Below, one piece after another: positions 20,193 to 27,108 of a DNA stretch of 49,733 bases. Under the pieces are notes generated by a model. That model saw only the letters and a list, made by a program, of their open reading frames with translations, had not been told where the DNA came from and searched no databases. Position 1 is the stretch's first letter, and each line of letters starts with the position of its first letter. Made by a program: the position numbers and the translations under genes. The DNA comes from a virus. The stretch lies in the IMG/VR virus record IMGVR_UViG_3300046529_000469, positions 1 through 49,733 of that record; one strand, written 5' to 3'.

Positions 20193-20441
20193 TCACCGCA
20201 ACAGACCTTCGCGCATGGCGATAGCGACGGCGTGCGCGCGATCGACGGCGTTGAGATTGAGCAGGATCGAGCGGACGTGCTTGCGGATGGTTTCCGGGCT
20301 GACCTCGAGCTGGCGGGCAATGTCTTCCGTCGCTCGCCCCTGGGCGATCATGCGCAGCACGAGAAGCTGGCGGTCGGTCAGCGTGTGCGACCGAGGCCGC
20401 CGAGGAGGCTTGGCCATGCCGGTCTCGTGAAAAGGAAGCAT
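20193..20441 (-). CDS. LuxR-type (GerE) HTH DNA-binding protein
   Basis: This 82-aa protein consists almost only of a LuxR C-terminal HTH: 'LTDRQLLVLRMIAQGRATED', then IARQLEVSPETIRKHV and a third helix to 'AVAIAMREGLL'. There is no receiver or ligand-binding domain. It may start at ATG 20441 (TGAGGT about ten bases upstream) or at a second Met eight codons on. It is transcribed away from the Xre gene across an intergenic region with two matching palindromes, so it probably takes part in the lysis-lysogeny or early-late switch. The target is unknown. Confidence 0.85.
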   Translation of the reverse strand: MLPFHETGMAKPPRRPRSHTLTDRQLLVLRMIAQGRATEDIARQLEVSPETIRKHVRSILLNLNAVDRAHAVAIAMREGLLR

Positions 20442-20494
20442 GTTGGAAATACCTCATAAATGCGGCTGATACAAAGCGGGCCGCCCGCTACCGC

Positions 20495-20508
20495 TACCCG
20501 TTCGGGTA
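20495..20508. promoter_or_regulatory. Palindromic operator candidate O1
   Basis: TACCCG-TT-CGGGTA is a perfect 6-bp-arm dyad 54 bases upstream of the LuxR-type HTH start. It matches the core of a second dyad at 20630, centre to centre 137 bases away. Their shared sequence and placement in the divergent control region suggest binding by one of the two flanking regulators. Confidence 0.7.
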
Positions 20509-20629
20509 AGTCAATAGATTGTGACGGCGGCTTAAAATTCAAGCCTTGACTCCCATTACTTGTGCCGGTGCCAAGGCCACTCCCCCTAGCTCTAGATGAG
20601 TCGGATAGGCGGCAAATAAATTCAGCACA

Positions 20630-20647
20630 ACTACCCGCTCGGGTAGT
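20630..20647. promoter_or_regulatory. Palindromic operator candidate O2
   Basis: ACTACCCG-CT-CGGGTAGT is a perfect dyad with 8-bp arms and the same TACCCG/CGGGTA core as O1. It lies 40 bases upstream of the Xre gene start, where a repressor would block its promoter. Confidence 0.72.
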
Positions 20648-20686
20648 GCTACTTATTGCCTCGGTCGGGTTGGAGGGCGGACTCCA

Positions 20687-20959
20687 TTGGCCACTGTCAG
20701 CGAGCGCAACGCTGCGATCGGAAAACGGACCACCGAGATGCGCGAGGACCGCGGGCTCACGCAGGCGGCGCTCGCCGCGGCGATCGGCGTGAGCAAATAC
20801 ATGATCTATCGTTTCGAGCACGGGCATACCCGCATTGCGATCGAGTACCTCGAGAAGATCGCCGCGGCGCTGCAATGCCGCGTCGAGGATTTGCTCGCGC
20901 CGCCTGGCTCGCCCTTCCGCAAGCGACGATTGAGGGGACGCAATGGCAATGACGTATGA
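20687..20959 (+). CDS. Xre-family HTH transcriptional regulator
   Basis: This 90-aa protein has one HTH_3 domain: 'RTTEMREDRGLTQAALAAAI', GVSKYMIYRFEHGHTRI and 'EYLEKIAAALQCRVEDLLAP'. The start is TTG 20687 with GGAGGG ten bases upstream. The next ATG would cut into the first helix. It diverges from the LuxR-type gene and lacks the peptidase tail of CI-like repressors, so it is closer to small Cro/Xre proteins. It is a candidate for the immunity switch. Confidence 0.85.
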   Translation: MATVSERNAAIGKRTTEMREDRGLTQAALAAAIGVSKYMIYRFEHGHTRIAIEYLEKIAAALQCRVEDLLAPPGSPFRKRRLRGRNGNDV

Positions 20960-21132
20960 CCGCTGGAAGGCGACCGAGCTCGAGCCTTACGACGACCGCC
21001 TGGCGCCGCTGCGGTGCCGCTACCACGATGGCGTCTGCCGGTATGATTGCGCCAGCCGCGGCTCGCGCTGCCTGATCGATGGCCTCGTCGATCTGGCCTG
21101 GGCTCTGGGGCGAGGACGAGGAGGGCGAATGA
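20943..21132 (+). pseudogene. Small Cys-containing protein with probable frameshift at GGGG
   Basis: ATG 20943 opens a frame with 'TYDRWKATELEPYDDRLAPL' and 'RCRYHDGVCRYDCASRGSRC' (five Cys in about 22 residues). As written the frame runs on to 21299, 166 bases deep into the next gene with a low-quality basic tail. Removing one G from the run at 21107-21110 gives an acidic end GEDEEGE and a TGA at 21130, next to the ATG at 21134. That fits normal operon spacing, so a one-base insertion (real or a sequence error) is likely. Function unknown; a small metal-binding protein is possible. Confidence 0.55.
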
Positions 21133-21133
21133 A

Positions 21134-21445
21134 ATGGCGGCCACGTATCACGGCTGGCGCGACAAGGACGGCACCGCGCACGTCGAGGCGGACGGCGCTC
21201 CACTCGATCTGCGGCTCGATCTCGACAACCACTCGCCGACCGGCATCGAATGGGGATACGGCGGGTCGGGACCGGCGCAGCTCGCGCTCGCGCTCCTAGC
21301 CGATGCGCTCGACGACGACGCGCTCGCCTTGCGGCTTCATCAACAGTTCAAACGGAAAAGCATCACGCCGATCCCGCGGGATCGGGAATGGTGGATGACC
21401 GACGAACAGGTGCGCGCGATCGCCGCCGGTTTGTCGAGACTATGA
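21134..21445 (+). CDS. DUF6166-like protein
   Basis: This 103-aa protein begins 'AATYHGWRDKDGTAHVEADG' and has the conserved core 'TGIEWGYGGSGPAQLALALL', which matches DUF6166, a small family in phages and mobile elements of unknown function. ATG 21134 is chosen; upstream codons overlap the preceding gene. Its stop overlaps ATG 21442 of the next reading frame. It belongs to the small accessory run between the Xre regulator and the integrase. Confidence 0.7.
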   Translation: MAATYHGWRDKDGTAHVEADGAPLDLRLDLDNHSPTGIEWGYGGSGPAQLALALLADALDDDALALRLHQQFKRKSITPIPRDREWWMTDEQVRAIAAGLSRL

Positions 21446-21456
21446 GGGGCAGACTG

Positions 21457-21810
21457 ATGAAAGGCACCATGCTGGTTATCCCGGTCGCCGGCCGGCCATC
21501 GGTGACGGAATATAGGATGCCGATCGATCTGCCGGCGTTGCAGAAGGCGGTCGGCGGCTACCTCGAGGTCGTGCCCTATTTCAACGAGATATTTCATGGC
21601 GGCCAATGGCGACGCTGCGTCGCGTTCGCCGATGAGGACGGCAAGCGCAAGCAGCTTCCTTACAATGGCGTGGCGCACATTTGCTGGGACGAGGCGCTGC
21701 GCCGCCGGCCACGGGCCAAGGGTCAGCCGCCGCCAACGTCCGCGCCGGACTATCTCTGCGGCCCGGTGGTGGTGCTGTTCGGCGACGATGAATGGATGAG
21801 CGAGCTATGA
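21457..21810 (+). CDS. DUF3846-like protein
   Basis: This 117-aa protein contains 'IDLPALQKAVGGYLEVVPYF' and 'FADEDGKRKQLPYNGVAHIC', resembling DUF3846 (PF12957), a small family common in phages and plasmids. ATG 21457 has GAGGGG eight bases upstream; an ATG at 21442 is an alternative. The C-terminus 'DYLCGPVVVLFGDDEWMSEL' overlaps the next ATG. The biochemical role is unknown. Confidence 0.65.
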   Translation: MKGTMLVIPVAGRPSVTEYRMPIDLPALQKAVGGYLEVVPYFNEIFHGGQWRRCVAFADEDGKRKQLPYNGVAHICWDEALRRRPRAKGQPPPTSAPDYLCGPVVVLFGDDEWMSEL

Positions 21811-22388
21811 GCGAGCGCGTGCTGTTCGACGCTGACCGCAAAGGGCCGCGGCGCTGCGGCGATTGTCAATTGTGCTGCAAGCTACTTCCGGTGCAGACGC
21901 TGGCAAAGAAGGCGAGCGAGCGTTGCAGGCATCAGAAAGCCGGCAAGGGCTGCGCGGTCTATCGCCGGCCAGGCTTCCCACCGGAATGTCATTTCTGGTC
22001 CTGCCGCTGGCTCTTGCACGAGTCGGGCACCGAGAGCATGCGGCGGCCCGATCGCGCGCACTACTGCATCGACATGATGCCGGATTACATCACGATCATC
22101 CACAATGAGACCGGCGCGCGAACCCGGTGGGAGGTCGTCCAGATATGGTGCGATCCCGGATACCGCGACGCGCACTGCGATCCGGCGCTGCGCGCGTTCC
22201 TCGAGGCCAAGCGGATACCGGGGATCGTGCGGTTCAGCGAGACCGACGCGCTGCATCTCATCCCTCCCTCCCGAAGCGACGACAACCAATGGCATGAGGT
22301 CACCGGCGCCATGCGAGAGACAACGCACACGCCGGCTCAGATCGCGGCCGCGATTGGCGTGCATACGCAAGTCGTGATCAATGAGTAA
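21807..22388 (+). CDS. YkgJ-like Cys-cluster protein
   Basis: This 193-aa protein has a CGDCQLCC cluster near residue 15 and further Cys residues (C-X9-C with CHFWSC), the pattern of the YkgJ/UPF0153 zinc- or iron-chelate family. The C-terminal part ends with a helix-turn 'THTPAQIAAAIGVHTQVVIN'. ATG 21807 overlaps the previous TGA. No phage role is established for the family; metal storage or redox is a guess. Confidence 0.65.
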   Translation: MSERVLFDADRKGPRRCGDCQLCCKLLPVQTLAKKASERCRHQKAGKGCAVYRRPGFPPECHFWSCRWLLHESGTESMRRPDRAHYCIDMMPDYITIIHNETGARTRWEVVQIWCDPGYRDAHCDPALRAFLEAKRIPGIVRFSETDALHLIPPSRSDDNQWHEVTGAMRETTHTPAQIAAAIGVHTQVVINE

Positions 22389-22656
22389 GAAGCGCGACGA
22401 AACTGTCTTGATTTGCATGCCGGCGCCGAAAGTCGGCGAGCCACTCATTCTTGCCGACAACGTGCTCGACGTCTGCGGCTGCGGCGCCAGCGTGCAGCGC
22501 CGCCCGCATACGCCGAAGGGCGCGCGGATCGTGTGCGTCGGGTGCCTTGAAAAGCGCGGCGTGCAGCCAGGCGACGAGCTCGTGATCACGCCGCGGTCGG
22601 TGATCGAGCTCGCCACGTATTTCGGCGCGCGCAAGCCGCCGGGAGGCGCCCATTGA
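22381..22656 (+). CDS. Small four-Cys (zinc-ribbon-like) protein
   Basis: This 91-aa protein has a CGCG pair and a CVGC pair about 23 residues apart, which could coordinate zinc. It overlaps the preceding gene by eight bases. No family was recognised. It is the last gene before a 345-base noncoding region and the integrase. Confidence 0.6.
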   Translation: MSKKRDETVLICMPAPKVGEPLILADNVLDVCGCGASVQRRPHTPKGARIVCVGCLEKRGVQPGDELVITPRSVIELATYFGARKPPGGAH

Positions 22657-22696
22657 TCCGGGTCTTACACCGCCCGCGCCCTTCTCCCTTCCTTCT

Positions 22697-22725
22697 CCCC
22701 CCGTTTTCCCCCCGTTTTCCCCCCG
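22697..22725. repeat. Pyrimidine tandem repeat CCCCCCGTTTT
   Basis: Two full 11-base units CCCCCCGTTTT and the first seven bases of a third follow one another. A 6-bp dyad (GGACCC at 22753, GGGTCC at 22763) lies downstream without a T tail. The function of the repeat is unknown. Confidence 0.75.
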
Positions 22726-22775
22726 CGTCCAAAGCGATATTTCTCTTTCGCCGGACCCGCCGGGGTCCACAGCTC

Positions 22776-22798
22776 TAGTGGACACTAAATGGACACTG
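22776..22798. repeat. Direct repeat, left copy (integrase arm-site candidate)
   Basis: This 23-base element contains TGGACACT twice. It recurs at 22975-22997 with one mismatch, 199 bases away. The paired repeats bracket an AT-rich stretch directly upstream of the integrase, as arm-type sites do around attP. Confidence 0.75.
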
Positions 22799-22974
22799 TA
22801 GCCTTTTTCTTTTGTATGTCTTTGATATTATTATCGTTTTTTAGATTTAGGGACGCTCCCTCGGGGCGTATTAATGCTAAACTGAGCAATGCCTTAAGAT
22901 GCGAGAAGCCTTTGATTTATCGGTAAAACAAGTGCATATGAGTGCATAGCCGTCCACCGCCGTGCATAGCCGTG
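22799..22974. other. Candidate attP region, AT-rich noncoding
   Basis: The interval between the two 23-base direct repeats has no plausible gene, is much richer in A and T than its surroundings, and includes GTGCATAGCCGT twice (22942 and 22962) plus a related GTGCATA at 22932. This matches the expected look of a phage attachment site beside a tyrosine integrase. No crossover core could be identified because the bacterial site is not in the window. Confidence 0.5.
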
Positions 22975-22997
22975 TAGTGGACACTAAGTGGACACTG
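22975..22997. repeat. Direct repeat, right copy (integrase arm-site candidate)
   Basis: It differs from the copy at 22776-22798 at one base. It ends four bases before the integrase ATG, so integrase binding here could also autoregulate its own gene. Confidence 0.75.
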
Positions 22998-23001
22998 GAA
23001 C

Positions 23002-24270
23002 ATGCCGAAGCCTCGAAACCCCAAGCTCGACAGCCCGACCGCCCGCGCCAAGCTGGCGCCCGCCAAGAAGCCGTATTGGACGACGATCGCGCCTGGCATC
23101 TCGCTCGGCTACCGCCGCAACGAGGGCGCCGGCACTTGGTCGGTTCGCGTAATCGGCCACGGGGCGACTTGGATCAAACGCCTTGCCATTGCCGACGACC
23201 TCGAGAAAGCCGCGCCACCGACCGTCCTAGGCTACTGGCAGGCCATCGAGGAGGCGAGGAAGCTCGCGCGACAGGAACCGGGCGCGCCGGTGGACGATAG
23301 CCGGCCGGTAACGGTGGGCGAGGCCCTCGACGGCTACGAGCTCGATCTCAAGGCGCGCGGGGCCGACATCGCGAATGTGCGGCGCCCTCGGAAGGCCATG
23401 CCGTCCGCGCTCCTGGAGAAGCCGGTGCAGCTTCTCACCGCCGGCGAGCTCAAGCGGTGGCGCAACAGCCTCGTCGGAGGCATAGCCTCAAAGGGCCGGG
23501 CGGCGGCCAGCGTCAACCGCATGGTCAAGGGGCTGCGCGCCGCGCTCGTCCAGGCCGGCGAAAACGATCCGCGCATCCGCAATCAGGCCGAATTCAAGAT
23601 CGGGCTCAAGCCGCTGCCGGGCGCCGGCCGGGCGCGCAACATCATCCTAACCGACACCGAGGTCCGCGCCTTCGTCGCCGCGGCCTATGCGCTCAATCCG
23701 GCGCTGGGGCTACTGTTCGACGTGTTGGCGGTCACCGGGACGCGGCCGTCGCAGGCCATCAGGCTTACGGTTGCCGATCTGCAAGCCGACCCGCGGTCGC
23801 CGCGGCTTCTGATCCCGCGCTCGGGCAAGGGCGGGAACCGCGATCGGATCGAGCGCAAGACGGAGCAAGTCCCGGTCCCGATCACGCTTGGCCTGGCGCA
23901 CCGGCTGCAAGCCGCGGCCGCGGGCCGCCCGGCAACCGCGCTTCTGTTGTGCCAGGGCGACGGCTCGACTTGGCCGCGCGAGCCGCTGAAGCATTATAAC
24001 CGCCGCAAGCTCGTCCAAAGCATCGGGCTCGATCCCGCCGAGGTCACGACCTACGCGCTGCGCCACTCGGCGATCGTGCGCCAGCTCCTCGCCAACGTCC
24101 CGATCCGGCTCATCGCCGCGCAATGCGATACGTCGGTCGCCATGATCGAGAGCAACTATTCCAAGCACATCGCCTCGCACGGCGACGAGCTGTCCCGGCG
24201 CGGCTTGCTGGCCGACGAGGCGCCGGCCGACAACATCGTCGCATTCCAAAAAAAGGAAGTTGATCGATGA
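23002..24270 (+). CDS. int: Tyrosine recombinase (phage integrase)
   Basis: This 422-aa integrase carries out site-specific recombination between phage and host attachment sites. An N-terminal arm-binding region (1-100) is followed by a SAM-like core-binding domain (about 103-205) and a catalytic domain. Visible active-site residues are Arg248 (in VTGTRPSQAIRL), a Lys near 275, His355 and Arg360 (YALRHSAIVRQLL), and nucleophile Tyr386 (MIESNYSKHI). Length is typical. It follows the repeat-rich attP candidate, so the phage is temperate. Its last 48 bases are duplicated at 25803. Confidence 0.95.
   Translation: MPKPRNPKLDSPTARAKLAPAKKPYWTTIAPGISLGYRRNEGAGTWSVRVIGHGATWIKRLAIADDLEKAAPPTVLGYWQAIEEARKLARQEPGAPVDDSRPVTVGEALDGYELDLKARGADIANVRRPRKAMPSALLEKPVQLLTAGELKRWRNSLVGGIASKGRAAASVNRMVKGLRAALVQAGENDPRIRNQAEFKIGLKPLPGAGRARNIILTDTEVRAFVAAAYALNPALGLLFDVLAVTGTRPSQAIRLTVADLQADPRSPRLLIPRSGKGGNRDRIERKTEQVPVPITLGLAHRLQAAAAGRPATALLLCQGDGSTWPREPLKHYNRRKLVQSIGLDPAEVTTYALRHSAIVRQLLANVPIRLIAAQCDTSVAMIESNYSKHIASHGDELSRRGLLADEAPADNIVAFQKKEVDR
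24219..24266. repeat. 48-bp direct repeat, copy 1 (integrase 3' end)
   Basis: This is the 3' end of the integrase, including the GGAAG that serves as ribosome-binding site for the next gene. It recurs at 25803-25850 with two substitutions (46 of 48 identical). The copies bracket a 1.5-kb cassette of small genes. Confidence 0.9.
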
Positions 24271-24479
24271 GCGAACCGGATTTGAATTTTATTGCTCGCC
24301 AGATCGAGCGTCTCGTTAGCGACGTCGCGGGCGTGCGCGATGATATGGCCGTGCTGACCTCCATCGTGCTGCGGCAGGACGGAACCCTGACGGCGCTTTT
24401 GCAGGAGACCCGCGCGACGCATGCGCAAATCGCGCGGATGAATAATCGCATCCACAAACTTGAGGACACAGCACCATGA
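24267..24479 (+). CDS. Small coiled-coil protein
   Basis: This 70-aa protein overlaps the integrase stop (ATGA) and uses the GGAAG inside the 48-bp repeat as ribosome-binding site. It is almost wholly helical with heptad spacing ('IARQIERLVSDVAGVRDDMA', 'IARMNNRIHKLEDTAP'). Function is unknown. It is the first gene of the repeat-bounded cassette. Confidence 0.6.
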   Translation: MSEPDLNFIARQIERLVSDVAGVRDDMAVLTSIVLRQDGTLTALLQETRATHAQIARMNNRIHKLEDTAP

Positions 24480-24606
24480 TGCGCTTTGCTCCCGCTCTAT
24501 TTGGCAGAGCCATCATGCCTCTCGGCTCTATCTGCTCGACTCGTTCAAGAACCAGCCTGAGCTATTTCGCAAGCGCCTCGCCACCGCGACAGGAGAACCG
24601 AGATGA
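24460..24606 (+). CDS. Possible small protein with uncertain start
   Basis: A frame ending at TGA 24604 gives a convincing C-terminus, 'SRLYLLDSFKNQPELFRKRL' then ATATGEPR, and overlaps the next ATG (ATGA). Its 5' end is unclear: the only in-frame start is TTG 24460 inside the previous gene. A competing frame from ATG 24479 begins MRFAPALF, nearly the same as the secreted protein at 25001, and then degenerates. The segment may be a recombination scar that fused two gene fragments. Confidence 0.35.
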   Translation: MRTQHHDALCSRSIWQSHHASRLYLLDSFKNQPELFRKRLATATGEPR

Positions 24607-24842
24607 CCCGCGAGCCAACTCATCACTTCATGCGCCGTTTGCTGCAAGCAGCACTGCGCGAAAAGGAGGCGGCCATAGCCGCACTCGTCGCCGAGGCAGA
24701 CCCCATCCGCAAGAAGCTTGCTGATCTTGATAAAGTGCTTGTCTCGCGGAAAAGGGACGGCGCTTTGGTCAAACCCTGGGGCGCGGTGATTTCAGACGAA
24801 GAATCCCTCGCCAGGGCAACAAAGCGCAGGGCTTTGAAATGA
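24603..24842 (+). CDS. Small helical protein
   Basis: This 79-aa protein is charged and mainly helical ('AALREKEAAIAALVAEADPI') with a C-terminus 'GAVISDEESLARATKRRALK'. ATG 24603 overlaps the preceding frame, and its TGA overlaps the next ATG at 24839. The first 13 bases (ATGACCCGCGAGC) are identical to those of the next gene. No family recognised. Confidence 0.55.
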   Translation: MTREPTHHFMRRLLQAALREKEAAIAALVAEADPIRKKLADLDKVLVSRKRDGALVKPWGAVISDEESLARATKRRALK

Positions 24843-24995
24843 CCCGCGAGCAAGCGCTGGCCTATATCGGACTCTGCGTCGACGACGCTTCTCGACCAAC
24901 AAATCGATCGCGAGTTCGACCGCCTCGTCGCGATTTCTGTCGAACGTATCCCGACGACCGGGCATGTCCCGGCAACCATTAGTTTGAAAGGGTAA
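24839..24995 (+). pseudogene. Frameshifted small gene
   Basis: ATG 24839 encodes MTREQALAYIGLCVDD, after which the frame becomes Arg-rich and ends at TAG. One base over, the sequence reads LLDQQIDREFDRLVAISVER and then IPTTGHVPATISLKG to TAA 24993. The two halves together make a sensible protein of about 51 aa, so a single indel near 24880-24886 is likely, natural or from assembly. Function unknown. Confidence 0.55.
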
Positions 24996-25000
24996 CTGAA

Positions 25001-25564
25001 ATGCGTTTTGCTCAAGCTCTATTCCTCGCGACGTTGATCGTCGCATCCTCGCCCGCGCATGCGCTCGAAGTGGGCGAAACCGTCCAATTCAAAGGCGAGG
25101 TTCCCCAAGGCTGCACGTTTTATGGCGACGCACGCGAATTGCTGCGGCTGCGGACGCTGGGCAATTATCGCGGCGCGCAGTTCTATGTGGACAGTCTCGC
25201 CATCGATCGCGAGATGGCGATCGTTCGGGCCGTGCGACCCAATCCGCTTCCGTTGTACGTTGACGGGAAGGTTCGTTATTGCGGCGAGCTCGGCGGTCTA
25301 ACGAAGGAATATCTCGTTGTCCGAAAGTCTCCCGCCGAGACCCTCAAAAGCGCCGTCCCCTTGGCGCCTGGGCATACGGCATATGATCCGTTGCCGATGG
25401 CATGGTTTTGCGTTGTGCCGACAATGACATACGATATTCGTAAGATTGACCCCAACAAGCCGCGCGAGCCCGAGCCGGACCCGAAGACCTATTGCATCTG
25501 GGCCTTTCTGAGCGACACGCAGCCGGCCAAGCAATCGGGCCTCCCCGCAGCAGGAGAGGAATGA
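25001..25564 (+). CDS. Secreted four-cysteine protein
   Basis: This 187-aa protein has a clear signal peptide (MRFAQALFLATLIVASSPAHA, cleavage after residue 21). The mature part has four Cys (38, 94, 137, 165) that could form two disulfides, and a Pro/Glu-rich stretch (150-162). It would be exported to the periplasm or beyond. No family is recognised. A secreted protein inside an integrase-linked cassette suggests a lysogenic-conversion or superinfection role, which is inference. GGGTAACTGAA precedes the ATG, a poor ribosome-binding site. Confidence 0.65.
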   Translation: MRFAQALFLATLIVASSPAHALEVGETVQFKGEVPQGCTFYGDARELLRLRTLGNYRGAQFYVDSLAIDREMAIVRAVRPNPLPLYVDGKVRYCGELGGLTKEYLVVRKSPAETLKSAVPLAPGHTAYDPLPMAWFCVVPTMTYDIRKIDPNKPREPEPDPKTYCIWAFLSDTQPAKQSGLPAAGEE

Positions 25565-25764
25565 TGACCATCATGATGGCGAAGCTCTACGACGCGCTGC
25601 GGGCCGGCAATGTCCCGGACGAAAAGGCGCGCGCCGCTGCTGAAGAGGCCGCAGCATACGAGAACAGAGCCGCGCGGATCGACACCGATCTCACCGTTCT
25701 AAAGTGGATGGTGGCGACCAATCTCGCCATGACGATCGCGATCCTTTTCAAGACGTTTCTATAG
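25561..25764 (+). CDS. Coiled coil plus C-terminal TM protein (DUF1640-like)
   Basis: This 67-aa protein has helices 'KARAAAEEAAAYENRAARID' and a C-terminal membrane span 'LTVLKWMVATNLAMTIAILF'. This layout resembles the short DUF1640/CCDC90-like proteins frequent in alphaproteobacterial phages. ATG 25561 overlaps the stop of the secreted protein gene. Role unknown. Confidence 0.65.
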   Translation: MMTIMMAKLYDALRAGNVPDEKARAAAEEAAAYENRAARIDTDLTVLKWMVATNLAMTIAILFKTFL

Positions 25765-25802
25765 CGGCTCGCAGTGGACCGCGCATGTCAGCTCGCCGGC
25801 AG

Positions 25803-25850
25803 GGCGCCGGCCGATAACGTCGTCGCATTCCAAAAAAAGGAAGTTGATCG
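25803..25850. repeat. 48-bp direct repeat, copy 2 (duplicate of integrase 3' end)
   Basis: It matches 24219-24266 at 46 of 48 bases. No integrase frame precedes it, so it is a displaced fragment. It again supplies GGAAG to a following gene. Confidence 0.9.
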
Positions 25851-26032
25851 TGACCGCCCCGAAAACACTAGGCGAATATCGCGACTTCGTTGCCCTGATC
25901 GCCGACGAGGACAGTCCCGCCGTCAAATTCTTCGATGACAAGATCCGGGAGCAGGGCGCGAACGAGCGGGTGATTGCCGACGAAAGTCAGATGCTGATGC
26001 TGATCGGATCATTACTGACCTATTTGAAGTGA
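25850..26032 (+). CDS. Small acidic protein after the repeat
   Basis: This 60-aa product starts at GTG 25850, ten bases after the GGAAG of the duplicated repeat. TTG 25844 is an alternative. It is helical and acidic ('TLGEYRDFVALIADEDSPAV') with no recognised family. It occupies the same position behind repeat copy 2 that the coiled-coil gene occupies behind copy 1. It converges on the leftward operon. Confidence 0.55.
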   Translation: MTAPKTLGEYRDFVALIADEDSPAVKFFDDKIREQGANERVIADESQMLMLIGSLLTYLK

Positions 26033-26091
26033 ATGAAAACCTCGACAACCTTCTCGCCGTCGTTCCAGATTGCCGCATTGGCTCGCCATCT

Positions 26092-26262
26092 TCATCCCAT
26101 CTGGTGCGCAGAACTCTCGTCTGCGGACCGGAATGGCACGAGCGGGAATGTTGGTTCGCAGTCAGGGCAGCCGCAACCGTAATCCACGACCCATCCGCAT
26201 TTGGGGCATGCGATGTCGTCCCATGATGGCCTCGGAGTCTCGGCTTGTTTTATGATTGACAT
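26092..26262 (-). CDS. Small zinc-ribbon-like protein
   Basis: This 56-aa protein has CPKCG and CGCPDC pairs about ten residues apart, a rubredoxin- or zinc-ribbon-like knuckle pair. ATG 26262 overlaps the stop region of the PP-loop gene by 13 bases. It is the last gene of the leftward operon. Confidence 0.5.
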   Translation of the reverse strand: MSIIKQAETPRPSWDDIACPKCGWVVDYGCGCPDCEPTFPLVPFRSADESSAHQMG

Positions 26263-27074
26263 AGCAATCCACACTCCACGTCATGCTCCTCGGCGACTTC
26301 CTCGAATAGCTCTGGCGACCGGGCTATCTCTTGCAGGAGTCCCGCGTAGCTATCGCGGCGGTCAAACCAGCCCTTCACGCTCTCCTCCTGATCGATCCAC
26401 CACCTTGCTGACGCCGGGCTTTGCCGGATCAGGCGCTTACGCAGACCGCGACCCTTGAGGAAGCACAAGTCACAGTTTCCGCCACTCGGCTCTAAATCAA
26501 GGTCGAACGGTTGTTCTCGCCAGAACTCGGTTACATCCCGAAGATGTCTGTGAGCCTTGGCGAGGGGTGCAACACATCGGCGGCCGTCCCGCTCGTTGCG
26601 CTCCAGCATCTTAAAGACGCGCATGCCCTCATCATCCCGCAGGCCGATGATTTCGGCATATCCGGCCTCAAACCCTTTTGATTTGAGGAAGGAAGCCATC
26701 GCCTTAACCTTGAGGACTTGCGTGCAAAATCTTGCCTGCCAATTGGGCGGCATCCCCTTTTTGGCGATGAGCGCCGCAAACGGCTCCCCAAGTCGGCTGG
26801 CTGAATTGTATCCGACCTCCTCAAAGCCCTCCGGGGTGTCCCGCCACTCGATCCAATGCACCTTGACTGCCCAGCGCGTCCCGCATTCGTGAACGAACCG
26901 CAGGGTTTCCTCGCGCTCCTTGCCTGTGTTGGCGAACACGACCAGCACCCCGGATGGCAACGAGCCGCCATGAGCCGCAAGTATCTCATGCAACATATAG
27001 CCCGAGGTACGGCCACCACTGAACGAGATGGTGGCGGGGGCTTGGATCAGGAACGGGTTAGGTTTCGCTAACAT
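26250..27074 (-). CDS. PP-loop enzyme, phosphoadenosine phosphosulfate reductase-like
   Basis: This 274-aa protein carries the PP-loop 'SFSGGRTSGYMLHE' (residues 17-30; SGGRTS binds ATP or PAPS phosphates) and later 'VVFANTGKEREETLRFVHEC' and 'GLRDDEGMRVFKML'. A C-terminal NCDLCFLKG motif could bind metal or be redox-active. The family (adenine nucleotide alpha hydrolase-like) is frequent in phages and related to PAPS reductase, DndC and other thiolation enzymes. The substrate is not evident. A VUT-like remnant lies just upstream, so a link to nucleobase modification is conceivable. Confidence 0.82.
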   Translation of the reverse strand: MLAKPNPFLIQAPATISFSGGRTSGYMLHEILAAHGGSLPSGVLVVFANTGKEREETLRFVHECGTRWAVKVHWIEWRDTPEGFEEVGYNSASRLGEPFAALIAKKGMPPNWQARFCTQVLKVKAMASFLKSKGFEAGYAEIIGLRDDEGMRVFKMLERNERDGRRCVAPLAKAHRHLRDVTEFWREQPFDLDLEPSGGNCDLCFLKGRGLRKRLIRQSPASARWWIDQEESVKGWFDRRDSYAGLLQEIARSPELFEEVAEEHDVECGLLCQS

Positions 27075-27108
27075 GAATGGTTTCCACTATTCTCGTGTGC
27101 GGCGCGGT

